A stretch of DNA of 64,000 nucleotides from Gymnopilus junonius (lineage: Eukaryota > Basidiomycota > Agaricomycetes > Agaricales > Galerinaceae): assembly GCA_015501075.1 (NCBI GenBank), contig JADNYJ010000042.1, forward strand, positions 62,001-126,000. The letters run 5' to 3'. The position numbers and the translations under genes were made by a program. The notes under the pieces were generated by a model that had not been told where the DNA came from, ran no database searches, and worked only from the letters and a program-made list of their open reading frames with translations. This document shows positions 46,831 to 58,023 of this stretch, piece after piece. How positions within the stretch are numbered: the stretch's first letter is position 1; the number at the start of each line of letters is the position of its first letter.

Positions 46831-47480
46831 CTTCCCCAGCTACAAGGCCACCTGAAAGGCTTGAACGGTTTGGAGGGGAAACGGGGGAAGAACGATCCTA
46901 ACCCACTCTAACCACGGACAGGTTTAAATAGCGCTCGAGGTCCATGGGTTCGATTGACCTGCAATAATTGCGTAAGTGTAAGTAATCCGAACTACGCACT
47001 CAAGTATAAGATGAACGTGTGCCTGATGGTACGCACTCCGGCATCCCAATCAACGCCTTCCAGGATTGACCCGTACTGACTGCTGGGAGGCTGAAAGACG
47101 TTTGATACTATGCAGGAGGTCGTGTCTTTTACGCGTCGATTTTAATGGATGAAGTTGGTAGTACAGCAGAAAGCAGATGCAATGAAGGTGGACGCGACAT
47201 GAATGATGGAAGTTGTTTGAAGAGAATTTTTGATCTACTGAACCGAATAGGGTGTAGTTACCTAATCAACGTCACCGACCTCACCAGGTCAGTGTTTCTT
47301 ACTCTTTTCCACTCGGGATGAGTACTGACTAGTACTGACTGTTGATGACGAGGAAATTGTAGCCAAAAAACCGAATTAATTGGAATTCTCAGGATTATTA
47401 GGTAGAAAGCATGGCTAAAGCTGTAGACAGCGACCATGGAAGGCGAACTAATTCGGAAGCGACATAAAAACCCCTACTAT
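46831..47480. promoter_or_regulatory. Spacer between GH16 B and GH16 C
   Basis: It carries the GH16 B promoter (TATTTAAA at 46924-46931) and the 3' flank of GH16 C. ACTAGTACTGACTGTTGATG around 47329-47348 shows a local direct repeat (GTACTGACT). No gene is seen. Confidence 0.4.
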
Positions 47481-49026
47481 TTAAGAAAACGGCGACGGCT
47501 GGTAAATCCTAGCAGCTGCAAAATCGAAGTATGCATCAACAAAGGCCGCGGGGTTGTTGTTGACATAGTCTACGCATAAACGGTTCAATTAACAAAGAAA
47601 TCAAAGATAAACATATCTAAACTTCATACCAACGCAAGTCGAAGGACAGCTAGTGTCGGCATACGCACTACCTGCCCAGTCGCCACCTAGAGCACAAGAG
47701 ATCAGAACAGATGGCGAAAAAATATGAAAATGAAAGTCAGGCACAAAGTGTAAGGTTGATAATAATATTATTTGCTGAGAAAAACTTGTTCAGATCACAA
47801 TCGGTGTTGGGAAAATATGCGGTAGGAACACCCTGCAAAATAAAGACTTGAGGTAAGAAAAATCTGCCGATATGAAGTATTTCTATGAAACTCGCCCATT
47901 TCGTCGGATTGACCTGGATATTTCCTCGCTTGACATCTTGTGGAACACTACGATCATTTCTCGCCCAGAACCATATGCTAATATGTTGGCCAGTGCGTTC
48001 CATGGCGAACCTGAGAACACAAAGGCGGATGAATGAACTATTTGGAACGAATTAACCAGAGCTCACCATCCTCCGCCGCCCTCATTGAAATCAGGACCAT
48101 AACTCGACGCAGACGGCATTCTGACGCCACAACCGGTGTTGAAATTCACTAAATAATTGCAATCAAGCTGTCCACTTGTCCTGTGGATGGCGTAAACATC
48201 GCCATCTGTACCTCCAGCAAGGAAAGCTCACCCTGTCTGAATACGTGACGCCGGCATCATACACCCTTAACGATAAAAGAGATTTAGGGATATATGAACG
48301 TGATAAGTAGTGGAATGGCTTACCCTCCGTTGTATGGAGTGTAACGCTGTTGGGCCCTTGGTCATTTATGCCCTCAACGATATCTATTTCTCCCTGGAAC
48401 GTTGAGATAAAAGCTGAGCGTATTTCACATTATTATAACGATAAGCATGATTACCCCGTCAGGCCAGTTCGTCTCCATGGTCTCCCAGATCGCAGGCCAA
48501 GTCCTAAAATAAATGTTAGTCGAGTTCCGTCCGTTCCGCCTGGTAAAGTGGGTAAAGCTGACCCACAACCCTGTGGCATATGACGAACATCGAACCTTGT
48601 TCAAGTCAGAATCACTTTAAGGATGAAAAAGGTAGAGCTTAAAGCTTACACGGCGACATGCGTTGTATAGGTGTTCTTGCTCCTAATACGAACTGAGTTC
48701 CTGCCTGGACCAGTGCTATTGAGGACTGTCTTGAAGTCAGTTCGAAGAATAAAGGTGTCGTGGTCAGCGTATGTTAAATTCTGCTTGATTGATGTCAACT
48801 GATCGACGTAGGTGCTATATCAACCGACAGTAAGATTTATGAGAAAAGAAAGAGTCACCATCACATACACACGCCCATTAGTCGGATCATCGATTGCTTC
48901 CCAATCGAAATGGGTGTAGAATAGCGGCCCGATGATGTCTTCCTTCAAGAGGTAGCTAGACCTGGCACAGAGCGCCGAGAGAAGGAGGCTGAAAGACATA
49001 GTCGACAGAGCTCTGCAGCGTATCAT
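47481..49026 (-). CDS. GH16 laminarinase-like glucanase C (secreted)
   Basis: This is the third paralogue. The start was chosen at 49026 (MIRCRALSTMSFSLLLSALC) by alignment with the signal peptides of A and B; an upstream in-frame Met at 49050 is less likely. Blocks are THFDWEAIDDPTNGRV, YVDQLTSIKQNLTYADHDTF, TWPAIWETMETNWPDG, catalytic GEIDIVEG, INDQGPNSVTLHTT, LDCNYLVNFNTGCGVRM and GGGGWFAMERTGQHISIWFW, ending RIYQPSPFS-stop at 47481. Secreted endo-beta-1,3(4)-glucanase activity is expected from the family. An ATTTAAAT box about 80 bp upstream is similar in place to that of B, consistent with the promoter having been duplicated too. Confidence 0.87.
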
Positions 49027-52000
49027 CTCGACTCGCTGATCAACGATCAAATGCCCTGGCTGTGTCGGGAGGAAGTGGGGGAGAAGGTCAAATCTCGACC
49101 ATCCACACCATTTAAATACATAAAGAGCTTCTGAAATACGTGGTTCTTTTCAATTGGAATTCTTCTGCGTAGTGGGGATAATACGAACCAGGTGAAAGGT
49201 GTCCCTCATGGCGTTCTTCTTCGTCTTGCCACATAACCCTTTCAGAATTTCCGAAGTTAAGTGCTGACGGGAGCCATATGCTATGTCAAATCGGTTCTTT
49301 GTCAAAGTAGGCTTTTTGAAAAGACGTATGGACATTGTACATCAGCAGAGAGATTGAAGAGAAAGCAGGCATGATGGCTGGTGACATTTTTCGTGACGCG
49401 TGCAAGATTACGCAATCATCTCTTAATCGGTCCTCGGAACACGGCAGTGAATCGGTGCCGATCCCGATTGCCCCAAATTAGACCTTGGTTGACAATGGTA
49501 CTTAGACGGCGAATCGGTCTTGACAGACTAAAGAGTTCAGAATTTAAGGTGATTCTTCATTAATATTTAAAGATATAACTAAAGACTCCAAATAAAAACG
49601 CTTCTATGCGGGTGAAATGTCACCATCCATGTCAGGACGTCGTCGACCTTATTCTTAAGCACAAAAATTACCAATTCCACTGAGTAGAATTCGTGCCAAC
49701 TTTGCACCCGCTAATACTCAGACAGTAAATTAAGATTGACATCGGTTAGTATGTCGTGTACTCAAGTATTGAAAGAATGTACTCGTTCCATGAGAAAGTC
49801 GCATTTCAGGCGGCATCTACTATATTTCGATACGGAGTGAAAGATCAGGTGAGAAGTTGTCAGGGACTAAAACGTGAAAAGGTTTAGCATTCAAATCAAA
49901 TTTCCATTGTTTCTCATTCCCCTTGGGAAAGTATTTTCACCTTGAACTCTTAGTAGCTACCAAAATTGTCTCCATTTAATATCTGTACTATGGTATGACG
50001 ATTGATTTTGGTCATCCAATCTCAGCCTTTTTTTTCTTTGTTTCTGCCTGGTATTCTTTTAGCCTACTTCACGCGTAGACTTTGACAATAACTACCTAAA
50101 ATGTTTTGATGCCACACTTACTACATTGGGTTCTACATCACAAAATAAACAGTTCCAAGTTCATTAACTGGTAGTTAGCTAACTCTATTATGAGCTTCAT
50201 AAAATGAAGTCCTCATTCTTTGGAAAAGCCGAATTCCATGAATTGTAGCCAAGGGACGAGGTATTATAGGTCTTTTGATGGTCTTTCATTCCTTACTAAA
50301 ATCATCACACCAACAACATTGGAGCCTCTCACAAACTGGCCAACGACGGCGTCTTCCTCATCTAATTCCGGTTTTTCTGAACTGTTCTGGCAACCATTGG
50401 AGCTGTCATCGGAGTTGTGCTTGTTATCCTCATCTTAATTTGTACCATGCTTTGGAAGAAAATGGATAGGCAAGGGTGTTAAAGTATCATGGCAGAGAAC
50501 ATTTTTTGGATCGGAATATCGTTCGCTTTCATGACCCAACTTGGATGCAATAAGCAGTGTCTTTTTGAGCAGTTGATATAAATGCTACAATATTAAAGTG
50601 GCACAACCCCAACTGGACTTCAAGCGCATAATGGTTGGACAGATATTCATTCATGTGGAAATTATTTATCCAGTGTTTATTGCTCATGAAAGTATTTGGG
50701 TATAGAATTTTTGATATTTTTCTGTATTCTGATCAACCCGTCATGGTAATTACTTGCATATTGACTTTAATTGGATCGTATTCCTAATCCTACCAGTCCA
50801 CCATATTATCATGTAGATACCCACCGACTGCCAGTGGCAGCTGAGTATTTACTACATCCTAAATTGCCATTATCACCATTCTCCAAGGTCCGTTATCTGA
50901 TATCCATTAACCGTTATATTTGCTCGAGGATAAGCACAATACCCCTCACACCCTACACGTAACACTTCCCGGGAGTTCCAGAGAACATGGCAGCGGCCAG
51001 GGGTGACCAACGGCTACCTCGAACCTTGCTGACTGAGGCTGACAACGCTTACCGCTTGGTGACTATGAAAAAACATCCTTTGTCTGATGAAATATTTCCC
51101 CCCACTCCGACTCACACCCGTGCTTGTGAACTTGTTTCGCAATGGTTTTTCATTTTCTGGAAAGGAAACCTTGTTACTGGAATTTTAACCTGGTACTGGG
51201 TTAGCAAAGCTCGTATGTGCTTGGGGTTTTACACGTAATTGGAGACAACAGATCTAGGACCATCCTTAGACAAACCAAAGCCAATTGCGATAGAGGTACA
51301 TAAGGTTAATATAGCCTGTAGTAAGGAGACTGCCCGTACAGACCGCAAAAAAATAAGCAAGCGAGCACAAACGTGTTTAAACTCTCAGAGGAGAAAAGGA
51401 GAAACCCAAGTATCAAGTATCGAGGCGCTATAGAATTGAATGTACTCTAAGCGCCATCCTTTGACAAATTCTATTTTCAGGATATGATGTGTAACGTGCC
51501 GAAGGGACTGCACACTGCACGGCCTGGATGGGTTTTAATGATTTCCCGAAAACGATTCAACATGTAATAATAATAATATATTAGTCCAATCTGACGCTTT
51601 TCTTACTTTGAATACGGTAATAGCTCTTCATTATATGTATATCGCACGTTGCGTAAACGCATGACCTGCACTGTGATATCGTAGGTCAATTCTATGTAGG
51701 TAAGTTGGTCTGAATCGGCCTAGATCTGATGCGAAGAACCGTTGATTCCAGATTGAACACCGTTTCAAGATTAGGGTTCTCTCATAGCGGCGAGCGAGGA
51801 CCGGAAAACAGTGCATCCTCGACACAAATAGCATTGGGGGTGTTCCCAGAATTGAGTGCCTGTCACCGGAAGCTCTCTTGACACGGGCATACTTCACCAA
51901 CCGGGCGATTAGGCGACGGGAAAGTGGGCTTTCTGCATTCTAGAGTACGCGTATGCAGGAATCGCAGGGATGGAATTCCCGTTGAATGGATAATGTCTGT

Positions 52001-52213
52001 CTGTTGGGTAGTGAAGCGCAGTGATGAGGAAAGATCAGAAATTTCCTGCATTGGTTGATGGACCGATTGTCATCAAGGAGTCGAACTGATCGCCCTCTCC
52101 AGGGAGTATAAGAAGGGGTTCGGTGGAGGTTCGTTTTCTGCACCCACTAAGCACTTCAGCTTTATCTCTAGTGTTCCACTTCTACTGTTCTCAGAAACAT
52201 ACATCAAGATATC
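49027..52213. other. Gene-poor region
   Basis: These 3.2 kb of AT-rich DNA contain only one protein-like remnant (about 50270-50483). The final 120 bp before 52214 hold a TATAAG box (about 52108) that probably serves the KNH-like gene. Confidence 0.4.
50270..50483 (+). pseudogene. Remnant of a Ser/Thr-rich single-pass membrane protein
   Basis: Thr/Pro/Ser-rich protein (LTNWPTTASSSSNSG) is followed one frame over by a classic transmembrane helix (TIGAVIGVVLVILILICTML), then WKKMDR and a stop at about 50483. This is the usual end of fungal type I surface proteins with a glycosylated stalk. The part before it is missing, and the two pieces are out of frame by one base, so it is a remnant or a frame-broken last exon. 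Confidence 0.35.
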
Positions 52214-55028
52214 ATGAACTTCAAGCTCTCCATTGCGTCGGTCCTTGCTACGTTGATGATGGCCCAGGCTTCGCCTGCGGCTTTGGTCCAAAGGCGCGTT
52301 GGACATCTTCGATCCTACCATCCTCAGTCCAACCGCATCCACTATCTGGACCATTGGACAGAATGAACTCGTCACCTGGTGTGTATACCTACATCAGTAG
52401 AAGTTCGGGTTTGATGTATCGCAATGCGTGGGATCGCAGCCTATACAACTCTGGTATTGGCATTCGCAGATCACTGCCGATAATGCGATGTCGATTACTT
52501 AGAAATATATTGCTATGTATCAGCAAGTCTACAATGTATTGACAGTACAAACCTTGTAGTCAATTTCACATTGCAAAATCGACAATACGAGCCTCTATGC
52601 ATTGTAGTATGACCTTTGCAGTTAGACTGACATTGGCTTACAAGATATGTTGTGTCAATACATTGCTGGTAAGGCCAATGCAATTGAACTACATACTTCA
52701 CTGAGAATTACAAATTGAAAAGCCACATTTGTGGGGGCGACCACATCGAAATGCGAGAACTGTTGAGGAGATGTACTCGAAAACAACAATGGTTGTAATC
52801 ACTGCATTGCCTTCTAACTCCTCCATGCTTAGGGCGTTGTAATTGAAATGATTTCGTATCCCAGCTCCTCGAAGTCGAACATAATGCCCCAGCCATGCTA
52901 TCCTTTCTCTTTATGAGGCCCAAACTTTCATATTCTACTACTTTGGACAGCTCGTTACTCTGATATTCTCCCCGAAGCGGGCTCAACCCTTTTGTAATCC
53001 TTGAATTTCTTACCCTTATGCCTGAACCTCGCCCCCACTTTGTTTGTGGTCAGCCTGGCAATCAAAGCGAGGGAGCGAGCTAGAATCAAGCAAGTTTACT
53101 TGGAAAACGCGATCGACGTGTGGCGGAAATGAAATCTCGAGGAAGGGCGTGTCGACTTCAAGCAAGTCCACATCGCGCAGTTGAGGTTTGACTCATGTGC
53201 AGGTTTGTCATGGAAAAAATCACATGACCTATGATGGGGCGTGGCACGAATCTAAATTGGGCGAGTCGCGCAATGACGCGTCGGATCTTTCTTTCTTTCT
53301 TACCACCATTCCCGGCCACTATCACGGCTCCTTACCCTGCCATCTCATAGTCCCTCCAAGAGATCCCAGTGATGATGCATGACAAACATAAGTTTTCCTG
53401 CTCTAGGATCTAAAACAACATCTTCTACAGTTCACTGGACTTCGGAAAAGGCACACATCGAATCTCAAGCTACAGCTCTTTTCCGCCACTTTGGACCGCT
53501 TTAGGAACTTCAATATGAGAAAGGTGACGAAAATACTGGTGATGACGAGGTGAATTAGAAATAGGGTAAGTGTCAGTCGTTATATGCGCACCGGTAGCAA
53601 GCTGAAAGCATTCAGACGTGTGTAGAAAAGGACTCGAGCTCTCAAACTCAAAGGCTTGAGTGAAGATGTTTCGTCGTCGCCATGTCTACGATATTTGTGG
53701 ACATTTCAGCGGGCCTCACGTCTTTTTACTAATAGCAGGTGAGTATATGCGCGCACTTCGAGAGTTTATGCAAGATTTCTAACTTAACTTTACCGTTCAT
53801 CAGTCCGACGTCGACCCCCCTGCCTTTCGAGTGACATTACGGGCAACGGTACGACTTAGAACTCGAGACCAGTTTCCCTTAAGGGCGTCTTCATGACAAG
53901 TTCGCATTCATTCACCTGCCATTCTGTGGATCTCTGATAACATGCCAAGTTAAGCGGCGATGTTGACATCAGTCGGTAAGCTCAACAGTTTGAAGGGTCA
54001 GAGAGTAGCCAATGATGCAATCCAGGTATTTTCTCATTGGCACCTGGCAAATCAATAGTGAAGTTTACATGCTCCTACAGTTCGTCGGCGCACTGACATT
54101 TGCTTCTCATGGACGGCCGAACTCCACAAAGCAGAAGCACCGTTGACTTACTCCGGGTGGTGAGTAATCAGGTTCTCGTTATTTTATCTGCTTTGCTGTT
54201 CTCCTTGCATTACGCCCCTACACCGACATCTAATTTCCCCCCTCGCTTGTTATCTCTATTCTTCTGGCTTTCTTGTGCTCTCGCTTTTGTGCTCTCGTTC
54301 GTCATGTAATCATTAGATGTCTAGCAGTACATATTTCAAATAGATCATTGTAATACCGTGCTTGAGTGATTAAAACTATAGGGCAAGTGTAGTGCCCAGC
54401 CTGTTCCAGATGTCGATACATTCCAATACATTGGATGATTGCTATGCGTTGCAATACATTGATGCCCACCAATACATGGCAATGTTTGTGTCTGAAATCT
54501 CATAAATTGCAATGTATTGGCACTCTAAATTGCATTGCCATGTAAAATTTGATTTGATTTATGGCAATACAATGCCCAGCAAAGACTGCAGCCAGTGCGA
54601 AGAATGTACTTTATGTATTGCTGTACATTGCCTTATATCAATCGGTTTTTTCTTATGATGTATACACTTGGTGGTAAACCCGTCTTCCTAACAACTTGTC
54701 TGCTTTATTCTAGGGATATCTCCAATGCCCCTGTGAATATCTCCAATCTCGGTTCCGTGTTTTTGAGTGGCTGTAAGATGCATGATCACTTTATGCTCTA
54801 TGAAATGCTAATACCTTTTTTTTTTATTCAAGTCGGCGTTCTCGTCAAACCTGTCGATTTGCGTGCTGGGAGCGTGTCTGTCCTCGTTCCGGATGTTACT
54901 CCAGGCCTCCATACTATCACTCGTAAGTCGTGGACTGGGAACAAATTTTGCACGGTCTGACTAGAGAAAACCTAGTTTTCGGTGACTCTGGAAACATCAG
55001 CCCTGAGTTCGAGATTGTTGCTGCTTAA
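52214..55028 (+). CDS. Kre9/KNH-like secreted Ser-Thr protein, intron 1 enlarged by inserted DNA
   Basis: Exon 1 (52214-52378) encodes a signal peptide (MNFKLSIASVLATLMMAQAS) and then, one base out of frame, the family opening LDIFDPTILSPTASTIWTIG and NELVTW. The protein resumes at 54714 with DISNAPVNISNLGSVFLSG. Two further short introns (about 54775-54834 and 54931-54980) lead to VLVKPVDLRAGSVSVLVPDV and LFGDSGNISPEFEIVAA-stop. Together this is one Kre9/KNH-type domain of about 110 residues, a fold of secreted or GPI-linked wall proteins. A GTGTGT donor (52379) and TTCTAG acceptor (54711-54713) join the halves in phase across 2335 bp. A TATAAG box lies about 105 bp upstream. It is disabled as read, by the exon 1 frame break. 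Confidence 0.7.
52385..54670. mobile_element. Probable non-coding DNA transposon inside the KNH-like intron
   Basis: Introns in this gene are otherwise about 50-60 nt, so roughly 2.25 kb has been added. The exact 10-mer CAATACATTG, or its reverse complement CAATGTATTG, occurs at 52532, 52656, 54424, 54452 and 54510, clustered near both ends of the insertion, with many partial copies. Such subterminal repeats in both orientations are typical of hAT-like and similar DNA elements. TGTATAC at 52383-52389 and again at 54659-54665 could be a target-site duplication. No transposase frame and no clean terminal inverted repeat were found, so class and exact ends are uncertain. Confidence 0.5.
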
Positions 55029-55390
55029 ATAGGGTTTACAGGAACCCGTCAATCGTCAGAGCGAATCGTACCAGTTGTAGTCTCTGTACAAGTTGTAAAA
55101 ATCCCTGTAAATACAATGTCCGTCGGACAATAAAATCTTTTGATGTGCATAAATTTTTCTTGGGTACGCCTTGCATATGAATCGTGCATTTACAGACCAT
55201 ATTTTTCGGTCGCCTATGTGGATAGTTTTTTTTCATTATATAACTAGTGTATGTCTCTGAAATATTGTAGGTCCCAAGCGCACCACCGGTCCCAACCTCC
55301 GGTGAACGCGGCACTGCCGGAGCCGCTTTCCAAATAGGGACTGCTAAAAATTTTTGGCGAGTCTCCACGCCTTGGTTGTCGACGAAGAGG
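55029..55390. other. Intergenic, promoter side of typA
   Basis: This is the spacer between the KNH-like stop and the TypA start. No further feature is visible. Confidence 0.4.
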
Positions 55391-58023
55391 ATGCTTTCTC
55401 CGTCTCTGCGTCTTCTAACGCGGCGGACTCCTCATCCAGGCTCTGCGACCTCCTTACGCCCATGTCGCTTCTATGACTCCCACCGTCTTTTCTCTTGACC
55501 ACCCGCCGGTGCCAAGCTGAAGTCCTCCCCAACAAGGAACTCGACAGCGAAGGACTGACGCCGACGGAAAGAATACGAAATATCGCTATTATCGCCCATG
55601 GTGGGTGGCCAGAATCTTTGGTCAATACCTTTTGTTCTTGGTTGATCAAGCTGGAGCCAAGCACACGTTCGCTAACGCTTCCTTTCCCTCGTCTGCAGTT
55701 GACCATGGCAAAACGACGCTTGTCGACCAACTTTTACGTCAGTCCGGAACGATCAAACAGCTCTCTGTTACCGAGCAGCTATTATACACCCCCACTTCAA
55801 GTACAGGCGCCTCTTCCGCTTCTTCTGCAGGCCACATGACGCCGACAGTCAAATTGAGGAGGGTTCATCACCCGTCTCATGGACTCGAACGACCTGGAAA
55901 GGGAGCGCGGTATCACGATTTTATCAAAGTGTACCAGCGTGAACTATAACGGCAACCTCATCAATATCGTCGACACACCTGGACATGCGGATTTTGGTGG
56001 GGAGGTAGAGCGGATTATGAGTATGGTGGATGGCGTGGCGCTCGTTGTGGACGCTACGGAAGGTCCTATGACTCAAACCCGCTTCGTCCTTTCCAAAGCA
56101 TTGAGCCGTGGTCTCAAGTGAGTTTACTCCCCTCTCATCCGTCTCAAGAACACAGAGCGCTCAACACCCCACCCCCCTGATATCCAGACCCCTCGTCGTG
56201 CTGAACAAAGCGGACCGACCGACTTCTCGTCCTCAACAAGTCGAGAGCGACCTATTCGATTTATTCGCCACACTAGGAGCTACAGACGAACAAGCCGATT
56301 ATCCCCTCCTCTATGCCTCTGCCAAACAAGGTTGGGCGCAGGATACACCCCCTCAACTGGCTGCTGCCTCTGAATCCCCCGCCCCCGCATCCGAAACGTC
56401 CTCGACCTCCACGAGCATGACGCCCCTGTTTGAGCTGATCATGTCGCACGTCCCACCCCCCGTGCACCTCTCCCGCTCTGGTCCATTTTCGATGCTCACG
56501 GTTCAAATCGAGTCGGACCCGTACGTTGGCATGTTGTACCTCGGCCGTATCCAGTCTGGTGTCCTGCGCATCGGCGACACCCTGACGGCGCTCAACGCGG
56601 AGGGCGTCAAGGTGGGCGATGGGAAAGTCAAGAAGATCTTTGGGAGACAGGGGTTGGAGAGGGTGGAGAAGGACGTTGCGGCCGCTGGAGAGATCGTGAG
56701 CATTGCCGGCATCAAATGTGTCAATAGCGGTTCGGGCGGAGGCGGGGGCGTTAATGTTACCCTCGTCCATCCGGATGGGTGGGGTCCGGAAGGACCAAAA
56801 TCCTTGCCGGTATGTATTTTATCCCCTCCCCCTCCCCGTTTTTCATCCAGTGCTTGCAATTGAATTGATGCTCTCTTTCTCAGACAACACCCATTGATCC
56901 TCCTACGATCTCTATTCACGTTCATGCTAATGATTCTCCGCTTGCCGGACGCGAAGGCACCAAACTCACCTCGCAGCTCATCCGCGACAGGATCTACAAA
57001 GAATCCGAAACCAACGTCGCCTTAACCGTCCTCCCCGGCCCCACCTCCGAATCCCTCGAACTCCGCGGGCGGGGGGTCCTGCACCTCGGGGTGCTCCTCG
57101 AGACGCTCCGCCGGGAAGGCTTCGAGTTGTCCGTCGGGCCCCCGAAAGCCGTCATGATCCCCGATCCGGAGAAGAAGGGCGCGTTTCTGGAGCCGATGGA
57201 GGAGTGCACGGTGGTGGTGAGGGAGGAGTATGCTGGGGGTGTGGTGCAGAAGTTGACGATGCGCAAGGGGGAGATGAGGAGTTATGAGGCGGGGGATCCG
57301 GAGGAGGGGTGGGTGAAGATCGTGATGGACGTTCCGGCGCGTGGGTTGATTGGGTATATGGCTGGAGAGTTTGGGAATGATACGCATGGGCAAGGGTGGG
57401 TTTACCTATTATTTTTTTTTACTCTTTTTTTTTTGAGTGGAAGCTGACTTTTGGGGTTTGGGCTTGTTTTGTAGGACTATCAATCATATCTTTAAAGGCT
57501 ATGAACCTTTCAAAGGCGCCATCGACACTGGTCGCAACGGCGCTCTCATCTCCATGGCATCGGGTGAATCGTCAGGGTACGCCATGGCGCCTCTCCAAGC
57601 CCGCGGAACGCTCTTCATCCACCCCCAAACTCAAGGTACATCGCCCCTCTCACGATTTATTCATTTATCACCCTTTTACTAACCCACACCCACCTACCTA
57701 CCCACCTACCCACCCTCACCCTTCTAATCATCAACAAACAACAACGAACAACAGTATACCCCGGCATGGTCATCGGCGAATCCTCCAAATCCACAGACCT
57801 CTACCTGAACCCAACCGTCAAAAAGCAGCTCACCAACATCCGCGCTGCAGGTGCGGACGAGAAGATCGTGCTGGCCAGCCCTAGGGTGATGGGTCTGGAG
57901 GAGGCGATGGCGTATATGGGGGACGACGAGCTGGTGGAGGTGACGCCTGGGAGGGTGAGGTTGAGGAAGAAGGATTTGATGGGGGGTGTGAGGGGGAAGA
58001 TGGGGAAGGGGAAGGGGAGGTAA
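55391..58023 (+). CDS. typA: TypA/BipA-type translational GTPase, mitochondrial (three frame breaks near N-terminus)
   Basis: The six exons are 55391-55600, 55699-56117, 56188-56809, 56884-57395, 57475-57635 and 57755-58023. [16 protein letters not shown] is a mitochondrial-type presequence. GTPase motifs follow: [20 protein letters not shown] (P-loop), [14 protein letters not shown] (switch), [15 protein letters not shown] and NKAD. The EF-G-like and BipA C-terminal domains follow: [63 protein letters not shown] and [17 protein letters not shown]. BipA is a ribosome-associated GTPase of bacterial origin. One-base breaks occur at about 55490, about 55835 and about 55865. From exon 2 onward after 55879 the frame is clean. 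Length would be about 730 aa. Confidence 0.85.

Noticed and set aside
49230..49275. 5S rRNA-like words (TTTCCGAAGTTAAGTGC)
   Set aside because: Only about 20 bases resemble 5S; the rest of the gene and its promoter boxes are absent.
54100..54309. Small hydrophobic frame as a membrane protein gene
   Set aside because: It lies within the inserted DNA, has no exon partners or promoter and matches no family I know.
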